From Acidihalobacter aeolianus (GTDB lineage Bacteria > Pseudomonadota > Gammaproteobacteria > DSM-5130 > Acidihalobacteraceae), in contig NZ_CP017448.1 in assembly GCF_001753165.1 (NCBI RefSeq), positions 2,002,462 to 2,066,461 of the forward strand: a DNA stretch of 64,000 bases, given 5' to 3'. Numbering within the stretch: the stretch's first letter is position 1; every line of letters starts with the position of its first letter. Below, piece by piece: positions 10,617 to 19,187 of this stretch. Position numbers and translations under genes: made by a program. A model generated the notes under the pieces. The model was not told the origin of the DNA. It saw nothing but the letters and a program-made list of their open reading frames with translations, and made no database searches.

Positions 10617-10994
10617 CTACTCGTCCAGACCGGCCAACATCACGTCGAGATCGGCTTCGAAAGCCGCCTCGTCGCCCAGGTTGAGAACTAGGAGGCGATG
10701 CAGATGCGATGCGGTATCCACATCCATGCCGTCCCAGGCCAAACCGATCCTGCATCCGCCGGCATGACGCACCACCTTGCCGTTCATAATCAGCTCAACG
10801 CTGTCGCCAAGCGCGAGATCGAGCACCACCAGGCTTTCCAACGAGGGGATGAGATCGGGCTTGGGAGCATCGACAAGCGCTCCCTTGAGGGAGATATCCA
10901 GCAACTGCACCTCGACCGATCCCTTAGCCGTTCTCAAAGCCGCACGGGCAATGAATTTCACCCGGTGTACCATTCGCTGTTCATGCTCGGGCAT
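10617..10994 (-). CDS. PilZ-domain protein
   Basis: Small stand-alone PilZ domain of 125 residues, a fold that often binds cyclic di-GMP. Seen: a conserved arginine near the N-terminus (HRVKF, Arg11) followed by the DxSxxG-type motif DISLKGAL (33-40). The usual double arginine of the RxxxR box is only partly kept, so c-di-GMP binding is plausible but not assured. Convergent with gph and divergent from hpnC (74 bp). The partner process is unknown; the window also holds another c-di-GMP pair, fimW-fimX. Confidence 0.72.
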   Translation of the reverse strand: MPEHEQRMVHRVKFIARAALRTAKGSVEVQLLDISLKGALVDAPKPDLIPSLESLVVLDLALGDSVELIMNGKVVRHAGGCRIGLAWDGMDVDTASHLHRLLVLNLGDEAAFEADLDVMLAGLDE

Positions 10995-11068
10995 CGCATT
11001 CTCCTTACCGCCGCCATGGCGGATACGGGCGGCTGCCGCCCGAAAACCTACGCATCGCCTCCGCCGGT

Positions 11069-11947
11069 ATGACGACCATCGGACTCACCACAGACACGGA
11101 GCAGGCTTACCGCACGTGTCTCGATATCGCATCGCGGCACTACGAAAACTTCCCCGTCGCCTCCTGGCTGCTGCCAAGCCGACTGCGACGCCCGGTTGCT
11201 GCCATCTACGCTTTCGCACGCACCGCCGACGATCTCGCGGACGAAGGCGATGAAATCGCCGATGCCCGCCTCCATGCGCTGACGCGTATGGGAGAATGCC
11301 TGGATCTGGCAACCGCAGGAAACCCACCCGACGACCCAATCTTCATCGCCCTGGCAGATGCCGTACCTCGCCATAACCTGCCTGTCGACGCCCTGCACGA
11401 TCTGCTTTCCGCCTTCCGTCAGGACGTGGTGAAGTCACGCTACCGGGATTTCGGCGAGGTGATGGATTATTGCCGCCGCTCGGCCAATCCGGTCGGTAGG
11501 CTGATCCTCCATCTCTACGGCCGAAACACACCCGACAATCTAGCCCAATCCGATGCGATCTGCAGTTCGCTCCAGCTTATCAACTTCTATCAGGACATTC
11601 ACAGCGACTACTGCGATCGCGGCCGCATCTATCTGCCGCAGGACGAAATGACGCGTTTCGGCGTCACGGAGGCGGATATCGCCGACCGCAGCAGCACGCC
11701 AGCCCTACGCCGCCTGTTGCAGCACAACTACCAACGGGCCGACCGTTTGCTGCGTGCAGGTGCGCCGCTCGGCGCCCGACTTTCCGGGCGCATCGGCATG
11801 GAGCTGCGCGCCATCGTCGTCGGCGGCGCACGCATCCTCCATCGGCTGCAACATCAGGGAGAAGATCTGTTTTCGCGCCCGCACCTGGATTTCCGCGACA
11901 GGGTTGCCATACTGCGCGGTGCGCTGCTGCCGCCGCGGCGTCGCTGA
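11069..11947 (+). CDS. hpnC: hydroxysqualene synthase HpnC (squalene/phytoene synthase family)
   Basis: In the three-enzyme bacterial squalene route HpnC turns presqualene diphosphate into hydroxysqualene. The first aspartate-rich motif is FARTADDLADEGDE (about 50-62), the second INFYQDIHSDYCDRGR (about 171-186), both Mg-diphosphate binding sites of the family. 292 residues. First of an hpnC-hpnD-hpnE run with tight spacing. The assignment of HpnC versus HpnD rests on order and on HpnD-type features in the next gene. Confidence 0.9.
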   Translation: MTTIGLTTDTEQAYRTCLDIASRHYENFPVASWLLPSRLRRPVAAIYAFARTADDLADEGDEIADARLHALTRMGECLDLATAGNPPDDPIFIALADAVPRHNLPVDALHDLLSAFRQDVVKSRYRDFGEVMDYCRRSANPVGRLILHLYGRNTPDNLAQSDAICSSLQLINFYQDIHSDYCDRGRIYLPQDEMTRFGVTEADIADRSSTPALRRLLQHNYQRADRLLRAGAPLGARLSGRIGMELRAIVVGGARILHRLQHQGEDLFSRPHLDFRDRVAILRGALLPPRRR

Positions 11948-11997
11948 CCCGTCACCTGCCTGTGTTAGCATGGCCGCGGGCCAATTCAGACATCATC

Positions 11998-12861
11998 ATG
12001 ACGCCGGACGAGTACTGCCGACAAAAGGCCGCACGCAGCGGTTCCAGCTTCTACTACAGCTTCCTCTTTCTGGACGAGGCGAGGCGCAAGGCGATCACCG
12101 CACTGTATGCCTTCTGCCGCGAGGTCGACGATGTCGTCGACCGCAATCTCGAACCGGCGGTCGCCAAGCACAAACTGTCCTGGTGGCGCGAGGAGCTGAG
12201 CCGGCTGTTCGACGGCGCGCCGCAACACCCGGTTACCCGCGCACTCGCGGAACCGGTCCGCCGCTTCTCCATCTCGCAGGCCCAGCTCGAGGAGGTCGTG
12301 GCCGGCATGGAGATGGACCTGGAGTACGACGCCTATCCGAGCTTCACCGAACTTTCGCTTTACTGCCACCGGGTTGCCGGCGTCGTGGGACTCATGGCGG
12401 CCTCCATATTCGGCCATACCGCCAGCGAGACCGAACGTTACGCGGAAGACCTGGGTATGGCCTTCCAGCTAACCAACATCCTGCGCGACGTCCGCGAGGA
12501 TGCTGAACGCGGGCGCATCTACATCCCCCTGGACGAGCTGAATCGTTTCGGCGTCGCACCCGAGGAACTGCGGCACGGACGCACGAGCGATTCGATCAAG
12601 ACCCTGTTCGCATTCCAGGCAGAGCGTGCGCGCAACTACTATGCCCGCGCGCTCGGTCACCTGCCTGCGATCGACCGTCCCGCACAGCGCAGCGGACTCA
12701 TCATGGCCGAGATCTACCGCACCCTGCTCGATGAAATCGAACGTGACGGCTACCGCGTGCTGGAACACCGCATCCGCCTGACGCCGTTGCGCAAGCTGTG
12801 GATCGCATGGCGCGTGGCGCGTCGCGAACGCAGACTCCAGCCAGGCGCCGCCGTGGCGTGA
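11998..12861 (+). CDS. hpnD: presqualene diphosphate synthase HpnD
   Basis: Condenses two farnesyl diphosphates to presqualene diphosphate. Start set at the ATG at 11998, since the family begins close to TPDEYCRQKAARSGSSFYYS; the longer open frame adds only twelve unrelated residues. First motif CREVDDVVDR (about 40-49), second NILRDVREDAERGRIYIP. 287 residues. Its TGA overlaps the GTG of hpnE by 4 bp, so the two are translationally coupled. Confidence 0.93.
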   Translation: MTPDEYCRQKAARSGSSFYYSFLFLDEARRKAITALYAFCREVDDVVDRNLEPAVAKHKLSWWREELSRLFDGAPQHPVTRALAEPVRRFSISQAQLEEVVAGMEMDLEYDAYPSFTELSLYCHRVAGVVGLMAASIFGHTASETERYAEDLGMAFQLTNILRDVREDAERGRIYIPLDELNRFGVAPEELRHGRTSDSIKTLFAFQAERARNYYARALGHLPAIDRPAQRSGLIMAEIYRTLLDEIERDGYRVLEHRIRLTPLRKLWIAWRVARRERRLQPGAAVA

Positions 12862-14159
12862 AGCCCGTCGTCGTCGTCGGTGCCGGCTGGGCCGGGCTGA
12901 GCGCGGCACTGCATCTGATCTCGGCGGGCATTCCCGTCGTGTTGCTCGAAGCAGCGAGCGTCGCCGGCGGCAGGGCGCGCGACCTCCCTGCCCAGCCGCA
13001 TCGCGACAACGGGCAGCATCTGCTGATCGGCGCATACTGTGAAACACTCGCGTTGCTCCAGCGTCTGGGCGTACAGCGTGCAGAGGCATTCCACGAGACC
13101 CCGCTCGATCTGTTCATGCGCCCATCGCCGGACGGCGCCCCTGTGCGCCTCCGCGGCGGACAGCTACCGGGCAAGCTGCATCTGTTGCAGGCCCTGGCTG
13201 GTGCGCGGGGTATCGACTGGTCCACGCGACTGGCCCTGCTGCGCTCCGCCCGCCTGCTGCGTGGCATCCCGCCCGTGCATGCCACCGCACGCGAATGGCT
13301 GCTGGGCTGCGGACAGAACGAAACCGCTATCTCCCTGATCTGGGCACCGTTGTGTCTGGCCGCACTCAACCTACCCGTTGAAGCGGCTTCGGCCCGCGTG
13401 CTGCAACGCACCCTCGCCGAAGCCTTCGCAGACGCGGACTGTGCAAAGCTGCTGATACCGAAGCAGCCTCTCGGCGCATTGCTTCCGCGCCCTGCATTGC
13501 ATGAACTCGCCCGTCGCGGGGCCGACATCCGCCTCAACAGCCGTGTAAGCGAACTGATTGCCACGGACGACCGCATCACTCGCGTACGCCTGCGCGGCAA
13601 CAACTGTATGGACGCCGATCACGTCGTACTGGCCGTATCGCCAGCGGCAGCCGCACGTCTGCTGCAATGCCTGCCAGCCACCCGGGAACTTGCACAGGAC
13701 ATCACCGCGTTAGGTCGTTCCCCCATCGTTACGGCCTATCTCGAATACACGCCATCAGCCCGCCTCGACCCACCTCTGCAGGCCTTACTGAACCCACCGG
13801 CTACATGGCTCTTCGACCGACGTATCGCGGGCGAACCGGGTATCATCGCAGCCGTACTCAGCGGCCCCGGCCCGGATACGGAACTGATGAAAGAATTCCT
13901 TGCCGAACGCATAACCGCACAAATCGGGTGTCATTTCCCGAATTGGGGAAAACCGAGGCAAGTGCAGATCATCCGCGAGCGTGCCGCCACATTCCTGGCC
14001 ACGCCGGACAACGAAACCCGCCGCCCATCCAGCCAGACTCCGCTCGCGGGGCTCTGGCTGGCTGGCGATTACACTGCGACCGGGCTGCCGGCGACTCTCG
14101 AAGGCGCGGTGCGCAGCGGGTTAGAATGTGCCACAAAAATCATAAGGAGATTGGATTGA
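12858..14159 (+). CDS. hpnE: hydroxysqualene dehydroxylase HpnE (FAD-dependent)
   Basis: Reduces hydroxysqualene to squalene, completing the HpnCDE route; squalene is the hopanoid precursor. N-terminal FAD-binding dinucleotide motif VVVGAGWAGLSAALHL (GxGxxG at about 8-13) and C-terminal GLWLAGDYTATGLPATLEGAVRSG, typical of amine-oxidase-type desaturases. The GTG at 12858 overlaps the hpnD stop and puts the FAD strand at the very N-terminus. 433-434 residues. The squalene-hopene cyclase gene is not in the window. A carotenoid desaturase role is the alternative, disfavoured by the operon. Confidence 0.9.
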   Translation: MKPVVVVGAGWAGLSAALHLISAGIPVVLLEAASVAGGRARDLPAQPHRDNGQHLLIGAYCETLALLQRLGVQRAEAFHETPLDLFMRPSPDGAPVRLRGGQLPGKLHLLQALAGARGIDWSTRLALLRSARLLRGIPPVHATAREWLLGCGQNETAISLIWAPLCLAALNLPVEAASARVLQRTLAEAFADADCAKLLIPKQPLGALLPRPALHELARRGADIRLNSRVSELIATDDRITRVRLRGNNCMDADHVVLAVSPAAAARLLQCLPATRELAQDITALGRSPIVTAYLEYTPSARLDPPLQALLNPPATWLFDRRIAGEPGIIAAVLSGPGPDTELMKEFLAERITAQIGCHFPNWGKPRQVQIIRERAATFLATPDNETRRPSSQTPLAGLWLAGDYTATGLPATLEGAVRSGLECATKIIRRLD

Positions 14160-14929
14160 TGCCTCTGGACGAGCTTGCGATCAGACAATACGAACCCACC
14201 CCGCCGCTTCTCGAAGGACGTGTCATTCTCATCACCGGCGCCGGCGACGGTATCGGTCGTGCCGTGTCGCTTGCCTGTGCCGCGCACGGCGCCACCGTGA
14301 TCCTGCTCGGTAAGACCGTGAAGAAGCTCGAAGCCGTTTACGACGAGATCGAGAGCCAGGGAGGCCTGCAGCCGGCGATCTATCCGATGAACCTCGAGGG
14401 CGCCACCGCCAAGGACTACGCCGACCTGACGGACAATATTGCCGGCGAATTCGGCCAACTCCACGGACTGGTCAACAATGCCGGCTGGATCGGGGCGCTC
14501 ACCCCTTTCAAGCACTATGACGTGGAATTATGGGCCAAGGTCATGGCCGTCAATCTGCATGCACCCTTCCTGCTCACTCGTGCCTGCCTGCCATTGCTCG
14601 AACGCGCCGAAGATCCAGCGATCGTCTTTTCCACGCATCACTGCCAGCGTGCCTATTGGGGCGGATATGGCATCGCCAAGGCCGGACAAAAGGGCATGCT
14701 CGATATCCTCGCCGCCGAATACGATGCCGAGAGCAACCACCCGATGCGCGTCAACGGCATCGACACTGGCCCGGTTATCACTCGTGAACGTCGCGCCCAC
14801 TACCCGGGCGAAAAGATCGACGCCCACCCGAAGCCCGAGGCCATGGTGGGACCCTATCTGTATTTCCTGGGTCCGGATAGTCGCGGCATCACGGGAACCG
14901 ACTTCGAATGTCAGCCGGGCAAACTGTAA
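14159..14929 (+). CDS. yciK: YciK-like short-chain dehydrogenase
   Basis: Rossmann-fold oxidoreductase of unknown substrate. ATG at 14159 overlaps the hpnE stop by one base and is preceded by AAGGAGA; the much longer open frame upstream is antisense-type noise inside hpnE. Cofactor motif TGAGDGIGRA (about 26-35), NNAGW, and the catalytic YxxxK as YGIAK. 256 residues. In Pseudomonas yciK directly follows gph; here the PilZ gene and hpnCDE lie between. Overlap with hpnE means it is now co-translated with the squalene operon, but a role there is not implied. Confidence 0.87.
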   Translation: MPLDELAIRQYEPTPPLLEGRVILITGAGDGIGRAVSLACAAHGATVILLGKTVKKLEAVYDEIESQGGLQPAIYPMNLEGATAKDYADLTDNIAGEFGQLHGLVNNAGWIGALTPFKHYDVELWAKVMAVNLHAPFLLTRACLPLLERAEDPAIVFSTHHCQRAYWGGYGIAKAGQKGMLDILAAEYDAESNHPMRVNGIDTGPVITRERRAHYPGEKIDAHPKPEAMVGPYLYFLGPDSRGITGTDFECQPGKL

Positions 14930-15010
14930 CGAAATGAACGACCGGTGCCGGCACGGAGGATTTAGCCCATATGCCAAGCATCGGCATCGTCCTCACGCAT
15001 TGTCAGGAAG

Positions 15011-15071
15011 GCTTGCTTGAAGCAGGCAAGCTGTGTTCGTAGCCCCGAGTTTGCCTGACCCTGGCAAACTC
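15011..15071. terminator. two adjacent hairpins between yciK and the glycosylase gene
   Basis: Two inverted repeats lie in the convergent intergenic space. The first has GCTTGC (15011-15016) against GCAAGC (15026-15031), extendable inward. The second has a perfect nine-base stem, GAGTTTGCC (15047-15055) and GGCAAACTC (15063-15071), with a seven-base loop. Neither is followed by a clear T run, so factor-dependent or weak bidirectional termination is the likely role. Confidence 0.45.
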
Positions 15072-15113
15072 AACATCCACTACTCTACTCAACTGAGTCA
15101 CTGTACCGTGACG

Positions 15114-15815
15114 TTAGTTCGAGTATAGAGGCCGGCCAACCGCCTCCTGACGTAACGCCGCCGGGCACAGCCCGCGAAGGGGGCACTCGGCGCAAACCGG
15201 GCGGGATCGGCATGCCGATTTGGCATGTGCCACGATCAAGGCATGCCATTCGCCGTAATGCCTGGCATCCGCCGGAATCGCCGCCTCGAAGGCCCCGCGA
15301 AGCGACTCGTATGGCGCGTCGGGCGGCAACATGCCCAGCCGCCCGAAGAGGCGCCGGGTGTAGGCATCGATGACGAATACGGGGCGTCCGAAGGCATATA
15401 GCAGCATGTCGTCGGCGGTTTCCGGGCCGATGCCGTGCACACCGAGTAGCCCGGAGCGCAGTTCGGCCGTTTCGAGTGCGTTCAATGCCGCATAACCCCC
15501 TTGCTCGCAGTACCATGCGAGAAAGGCCGCCAGTCGGCCAGCCTTGAGGTTGTAATAACCTGCCGGGCGCAGATGGTCGGCCAACACCTCCCGCGGCATG
15601 GACAAAAGCGACTCCGCATCGAGCAAGACAGCGCCGCGCAGACGATCCAACGCCTTTTCGACGTTCTGCCAACTCGTGTTCTGGGTCAGTATGGCTCCGA
15701 GCATCACCTCGAAGGGCGTGTCGGCCGGCCACCAGTGCTGCTCGCCATAGGCATCGAACAGACGTTCGTAAACGCGCTCGACCTGCGCGGTGTCGAGCCG
15801 GCAGGTCATGGCCAT
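15114..15815 (-). CDS. endonuclease III-related HhH-GPD DNA glycosylase
   Basis: Base-excision repair glycosylase of the endonuclease III-like group (COG2231 type). Helix-hairpin-helix GVHGIGPETAD followed by the catalytic aspartate in VIDAYTRR. At the place where Nth has its catalytic lysine (GxGxKTA) this protein has Glu, so it should be monofunctional, without AP-lyase chemistry. A C-terminal Cys cluster (C-x5-C-x2-C-x5-C) suggests a 4Fe-4S cluster, with one residue fewer in the first gap than in Nth. The ATG at 15815 has GAGG upstream and overlaps the rluB tail by nothing (8 bp apart). The substrate, perhaps alkylated bases as in MagIII, is unknown. Confidence 0.8.
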   Translation of the reverse strand: MAMTCRLDTAQVERVYERLFDAYGEQHWWPADTPFEVMLGAILTQNTSWQNVEKALDRLRGAVLLDAESLLSMPREVLADHLRPAGYYNLKAGRLAAFLAWYCEQGGYAALNALETAELRSGLLGVHGIGPETADDMLLYAFGRPVFVIDAYTRRLFGRLGMLPPDAPYESLRGAFEAAIPADARHYGEWHALIVAHAKSACRSRPVCAECPLRGLCPAALRQEAVGRPLYSN

Positions 15816-15822
15816 GCCGGCC

Positions 15823-16632
15823 TCAGCGTCGGCCCGGACTGCGCGGGCGGCGAGCCGGTCGGGGCGGCGGCGCTTCCGCACCGGGCGGTTCGAGGCCGGC
15901 GGCGCGGTACAGTTCCGCCAGTTCGGCACCTTCCAGCTCGCGCCAGCGACCGGCTCGCAGCACGCGCCCCAGACGCACGGGTCCGTAGCGGACGCGAATC
16001 AGCCGACTGACGGTCGCACCCACCGCCTCCCACAGCCGCCTGACCTCACGTTTGCGGCCCTCCTTGATCACGACGTGGAACCAGCGATTGGCCCCTCCAC
16101 TGCCGCCAGCGTCGGTGACCTCGTCGAACGAGGCCGGACCATCGTCTAGGCTGACGCCCTCACGCAGGCGCGCGAGCTGCGCGTCGTCAACCTCGCCGCG
16201 CACGCGCACCGCATATTCGCGCTCGACGCCACTCGAGGGATGCATCAGCCGATGGGCCAATTCCCCATCGCTCGTGAACAGCAACAGTCCGGAGGTATTG
16301 ATGTCCAGACGGCCCACCCCGACCCAACGACCGCGCGGCAGCCGGGCGAAGGCGCTAGGGCGCCCTTCCGGGTCCTTGCGCGTGCTGATTTCGCCCTCTG
16401 GTTTGAAATAGGCAATGGTGCGTGGAGCCTGGGCGACACGTCGCAACAGGGCCAATGGCCGCCCGAGCCGGGTCACGCGGTCACTGGGGCGGGCGCGGGT
16501 ACCCAATGTGGCGACCTCGCCGTTCACGGCGATTTCGCCCGCGGCAATCCAGCCCTCGATCTCGCGTCGCGAACCCAGACCGGCGCGCGCCAGCAACTTC
16601 TGCAACCTCTCGGGCGGTACACTATCGTTCAT
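15823..16632 (-). CDS. rluB: 23S rRNA pseudouridine synthase RluB-like
   Basis: Stand-alone S4 RNA-binding domain (RLQKLLARAGLGSRREIE, about residues 9-26) followed by the RsuA/RluB catalytic domain with GRLDINTSGLLL carrying the nucleophilic aspartate. The ATG at 16632 is used because the S4 domain starts there and the longer open frame overlaps the divergent moaB. 269 residues with an Arg/Pro-rich tail (PARRPRSPGRR), common in RluB. Modification of 23S U2605 is inferred from the family; scpB and scpA nearby match the usual scpA-scpB-rluB neighbourhood. Confidence 0.88.
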   Translation of the reverse strand: MNDSVPPERLQKLLARAGLGSRREIEGWIAAGEIAVNGEVATLGTRARPSDRVTRLGRPLALLRRVAQAPRTIAYFKPEGEISTRKDPEGRPSAFARLPRGRWVGVGRLDINTSGLLLFTSDGELAHRLMHPSSGVEREYAVRVRGEVDDAQLARLREGVSLDDGPASFDEVTDAGGSGGANRWFHVVIKEGRKREVRRLWEAVGATVSRLIRVRYGPVRLGRVLRAGRWRELEGAELAELYRAAGLEPPGAEAPPPRPARRPRSPGRR

Positions 16633-16696
16633 CGACACATTGTACCCGACGACGACGCATGCAGCGCCGCCGTCACAGAATTCCGAGGAGTGCCAC

Positions 16697-17218
16697 GTGG
16701 ACCCATCCATCCCATTTATCCCGCTCGACATTGCCGTGCTCACCATCTCCGACAGCCGTACCGAGGTCGACGACACATCGGGACAGGTGCTCGTGCAACG
16801 CATCGAGCAAGCCGGACACCGCGTGGCCGAACGGCGCATCGTCAAGGACGACATCTACCAGATACGCGCCGTCCTGTCGCAGTGGATCGCCAATCCCGAG
16901 ATCAATGCCGTGGTCACCACCGGCGGGACCGGCGTGACCGGGCGCGACGGTACGCCGGAGGCGGTCAAACCGCTTCTGGACAAGAAGATCGAGGGTTTCG
17001 GAGAGCTGTTCCGCATGCTCTCGTACGAGGAAATCAAGACTTCAAGCCTGCAGTCGAGAGCGGTCGCGGGCGTGGCCAACGCCACCTACATCTTCTGTCT
17101 GCCGGGATCGTCCGGGGCCTGCCGCACCGGGTGGGACCGCCTGATCGAGGCGCAACTGGATCACCGTACACGACCCTGCAATCTGGTGATGCTGATGCCG
17201 CGTCTGCTCGAGCGCTGA
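16697..17218 (+). CDS. moaB: molybdenum cofactor biosynthesis protein MoaB/Mog family
   Basis: Molybdopterin adenylyltransferase-like protein of 173 residues. Seen: TISDSRTEVDDTSG near the N-terminus and TTGGTGVTGRD, the MPT-binding signature. GTG at 16697 is preceded by GAGGAG at six bases; the longer frame upstream runs antisense to rluB. Whether it adenylates molybdopterin (Mog) or is a catalytically weak MoaB cannot be told from sequence. It is isolated here from mobB-moeA at 60.0-61.8 kb, which act later in the same pathway. Confidence 0.88.
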   Translation: MDPSIPFIPLDIAVLTISDSRTEVDDTSGQVLVQRIEQAGHRVAERRIVKDDIYQIRAVLSQWIANPEINAVVTTGGTGVTGRDGTPEAVKPLLDKKIEGFGELFRMLSYEEIKTSSLQSRAVAGVANATYIFCLPGSSGACRTGWDRLIEAQLDHRTRPCNLVMLMPRLLER

Positions 17219-17226
17219 AGCCGTAC

Positions 17227-17640
17227 TCAACCGGCGGCTGCACCGGCGGGCGCAAAAGCGAAGCGACGGTCCAGACGGTATTTGATCCAGTATCCGATCG
17301 CCAGGCCGACTATCGCACCGGCAATGCGCGCGGCATGGGTGCCGACCAGGTGATACGCACCGAGTTCGCTACCCCAGAACACGATCGTGGTGAACGCCCC
17401 GCTAGCCGCATACAGGATGAAAGTGCGCAGATCGTGGGCGGCGTCGCGAGTCCGATAGGCAAAGATATAGCGTTTGTCGAGCACATATTTCACATACAGG
17501 CCGACGAGCGTGCCCACCGCCATCGCCAGATACAGGCGATAAGGCAGCCCCGGTCCGGCGTCCAGCACGCCTTCCTGAGCGAGCAGGTTCGCCAGGGTGG
17601 CGATGGCTGCGAACAGGGCGTAGCGGAGCGCCAGGGTCAT
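17227..17640 (-). CDS. GtrA-like small integral membrane protein
   Basis: 137 residues with four hydrophobic spans (about 5-25, 36-53, 70-90, 99-118), the GtrA/DPMS layout. GtrA proteins are thought to help flip or transfer lipid-linked sugars, but no glycosyltransferase is adjacent. The motif YVLDKRYIFAY after the second span and KYRLDRRFAF after the fourth are the typical Lys/Arg-Phe endings. ATG at 17640, one base after the scpB stop, with GAGG upstream inside scpB, so translation is coupled to scpB. Function unknown. Confidence 0.72.
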   Translation of the reverse strand: MTLALRYALFAAIATLANLLAQEGVLDAGPGLPYRLYLAMAVGTLVGLYVKYVLDKRYIFAYRTRDAAHDLRTFILYAASGAFTTIVFWGSELGAYHLVGTHAARIAGAIVGLAIGYWIKYRLDRRFAFAPAGAAAG

Positions 17641-17641
17641 A

Positions 17642-18289
17642 TCAAGCCTCATCCTCGTCCGTCGACTGCGGCGATTCCCCTTGGCGGTCCTCCACGTCGG
17701 CCACGTCCGCACCGATCGTTTCCGGATCGCCCAGATCGAGTTGGGGGTGCAAACCGTCCAGATCGGTGAACTCGGCGAGCGGCGGCAGTTCGTCCAGGGA
17801 CTTCAGGCCGAAATAATCCAGAAAGCTCCGCGTGGTGGCATACAGCGCCGGACGCCCGGGAACTTCGCGATGCCCCACCACCTTGATCCAGTCCCGCTCC
17901 TGCAGTCCCTTGAGAATGTGACTGCTGACACTGACGCCGCGCACGGCCTCGATCTCGCCACGCGTGATCGGCTGGCGGTAGGCAACCAGCGCCAGGGTTT
18001 CCAGCGTCGCACGCGAATAACGCGGCGGCTTTTCCTCCCACATGCGCTGGATCCAGGACGTATACGCAGGCTTGATCTGCAGGCGATAGCCGCTGGCCAC
18101 CTCCTGCAGCTCGTAACAGCGCGTCGAACAATCCTGGGCCAGTTCGTCCAAGGCCTGACGCAGGGTACTGCGATCTGGTGCGCCCGGATCGCCTTCGAAC
18201 AGACGCTGCAGACGGTCCAGAGTCATCGGCTGGCCAGCGGCCAACAGGGCCGCCTCGATGATCTCGCGCAGATTCGAAAGCGTGCTCAC
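17642..18289 (-). CDS. scpB: segregation and condensation protein B
   Basis: Kleisin-associated winged-helix protein that works with ScpA and SMC in chromosome compaction. 215 residues with the two winged helices; the segment ETLALVAYRQPITRGEIEAVRGV is the conserved core of the family, followed by an acidic C-terminal tail (DLGDPETIGADVADVED). Lies 9 bp downstream of scpA. Confidence 0.94.
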   Translation of the reverse strand: MSTLSNLREIIEAALLAAGQPMTLDRLQRLFEGDPGAPDRSTLRQALDELAQDCSTRCYELQEVASGYRLQIKPAYTSWIQRMWEEKPPRYSRATLETLALVAYRQPITRGEIEAVRGVSVSSHILKGLQERDWIKVVGHREVPGRPALYATTRSFLDYFGLKSLDELPPLAEFTDLDGLHPQLDLGDPETIGADVADVEDRQGESPQSTDEDEA

Positions 18290-18298
18290 GGGCTCTCC

Positions 18299-19135
18299 TC
18301 AGCGTTCGGCGCGTTTGACGTAGATCGGAGTGAAGGGAGCATTCTGTACCAGCTCGATCAGATGGTCCTTGAGCAGTTCCAGCATCGCCAACAGCGTGAC
18401 CACCACGCCGCGGCGCCCTTCCTCCGGGGCGAAAAACCCGCTGAATTCGACGAATTCGTCGCTCAACCCGGCCAGCACGCGCGACATGCGCTCGCGCACC
18501 GACAGAGGTTCGCGCTGAATGTGATGGTGGCTGAACATCTGCGCACGCCCCAGCACCTCGCGTAAGGCATAGAGCATCTCGCGCAACGAAACCTCCGGTT
18601 CGGGACGCGCGGCCTCGCGTGGCGGCGGCTCGGCGCCGGCCACCAGATAATCGCGCTCGAGACGCGGCAGCGCATCGATCTCCTCGGCAGCCCGACGGAT
18701 GCGCTCGTACTCCTGCAGGCGGCGTACCAGTTCGGCCCGGGGATCGGCATCGTCGTCTTCCGCCTCGGCGGGCCTCGGCAGCAGCATGCGCGATTTGATT
18801 TCCGCAAGCACGGCGGCCATCACCAGATATTCCGCGGCCAGCTCCAGCCTCAGCTCCTGCATCAGCGCGATGTATTCAACATACTGGCGCGTGACTTCGG
18901 CGATCGGGATGTCGAGGATGTTGAGATTTTGCCGCTTGATCAGGTACAGCAGCAGGTCCAGCGGCCCTTCGAAGGCCTCCAGGAAGACCTCCAGCGCATC
19001 CGGCGGGATGTAGAGGTCCTGCGGCGGATTGGACAGCGGCTCGCCCCAGACTAGGGCGAAGGGCAGTTCGGACTGCGCGTGACCGGCGGGAGCAGCCTGG
19101 GTCGTACTCGGTTCGGAGGGTGCGTCGGAACTCAT
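18299..19135 (-). CDS. scpA: segregation and condensation protein A (kleisin)
   Basis: Bridges the SMC heads. Seen: FEGPLDLLLYLIKRQNLNILDIPIAEVTRQY, the N-terminal kleisin helix region (about 54-85; quoted motif is FEGPLDLLLYLI), and a C-terminal winged helix. 278 residues, with an Ala/Pro-rich first 30 residues not found in most ScpA. In many gammaproteobacteria with MukBEF scpAB is absent, so this lineage probably uses SMC-ScpAB. Followed closely by scpB. Confidence 0.92.
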   Translation of the reverse strand: MSSDAPSEPSTTQAAPAGHAQSELPFALVWGEPLSNPPQDLYIPPDALEVFLEAFEGPLDLLLYLIKRQNLNILDIPIAEVTRQYVEYIALMQELRLELAAEYLVMAAVLAEIKSRMLLPRPAEAEDDDADPRAELVRRLQEYERIRRAAEEIDALPRLERDYLVAGAEPPPREAARPEPEVSLREMLYALREVLGRAQMFSHHHIQREPLSVRERMSRVLAGLSDEFVEFSGFFAPEEGRRGVVVTLLAMLELLKDHLIELVQNAPFTPIYVKRAER

Positions 19136-19187
19136 GTCGACGCTATCCCACGACCCACCGACCTCCGCTGCGCGCGATCCTGCGCCA

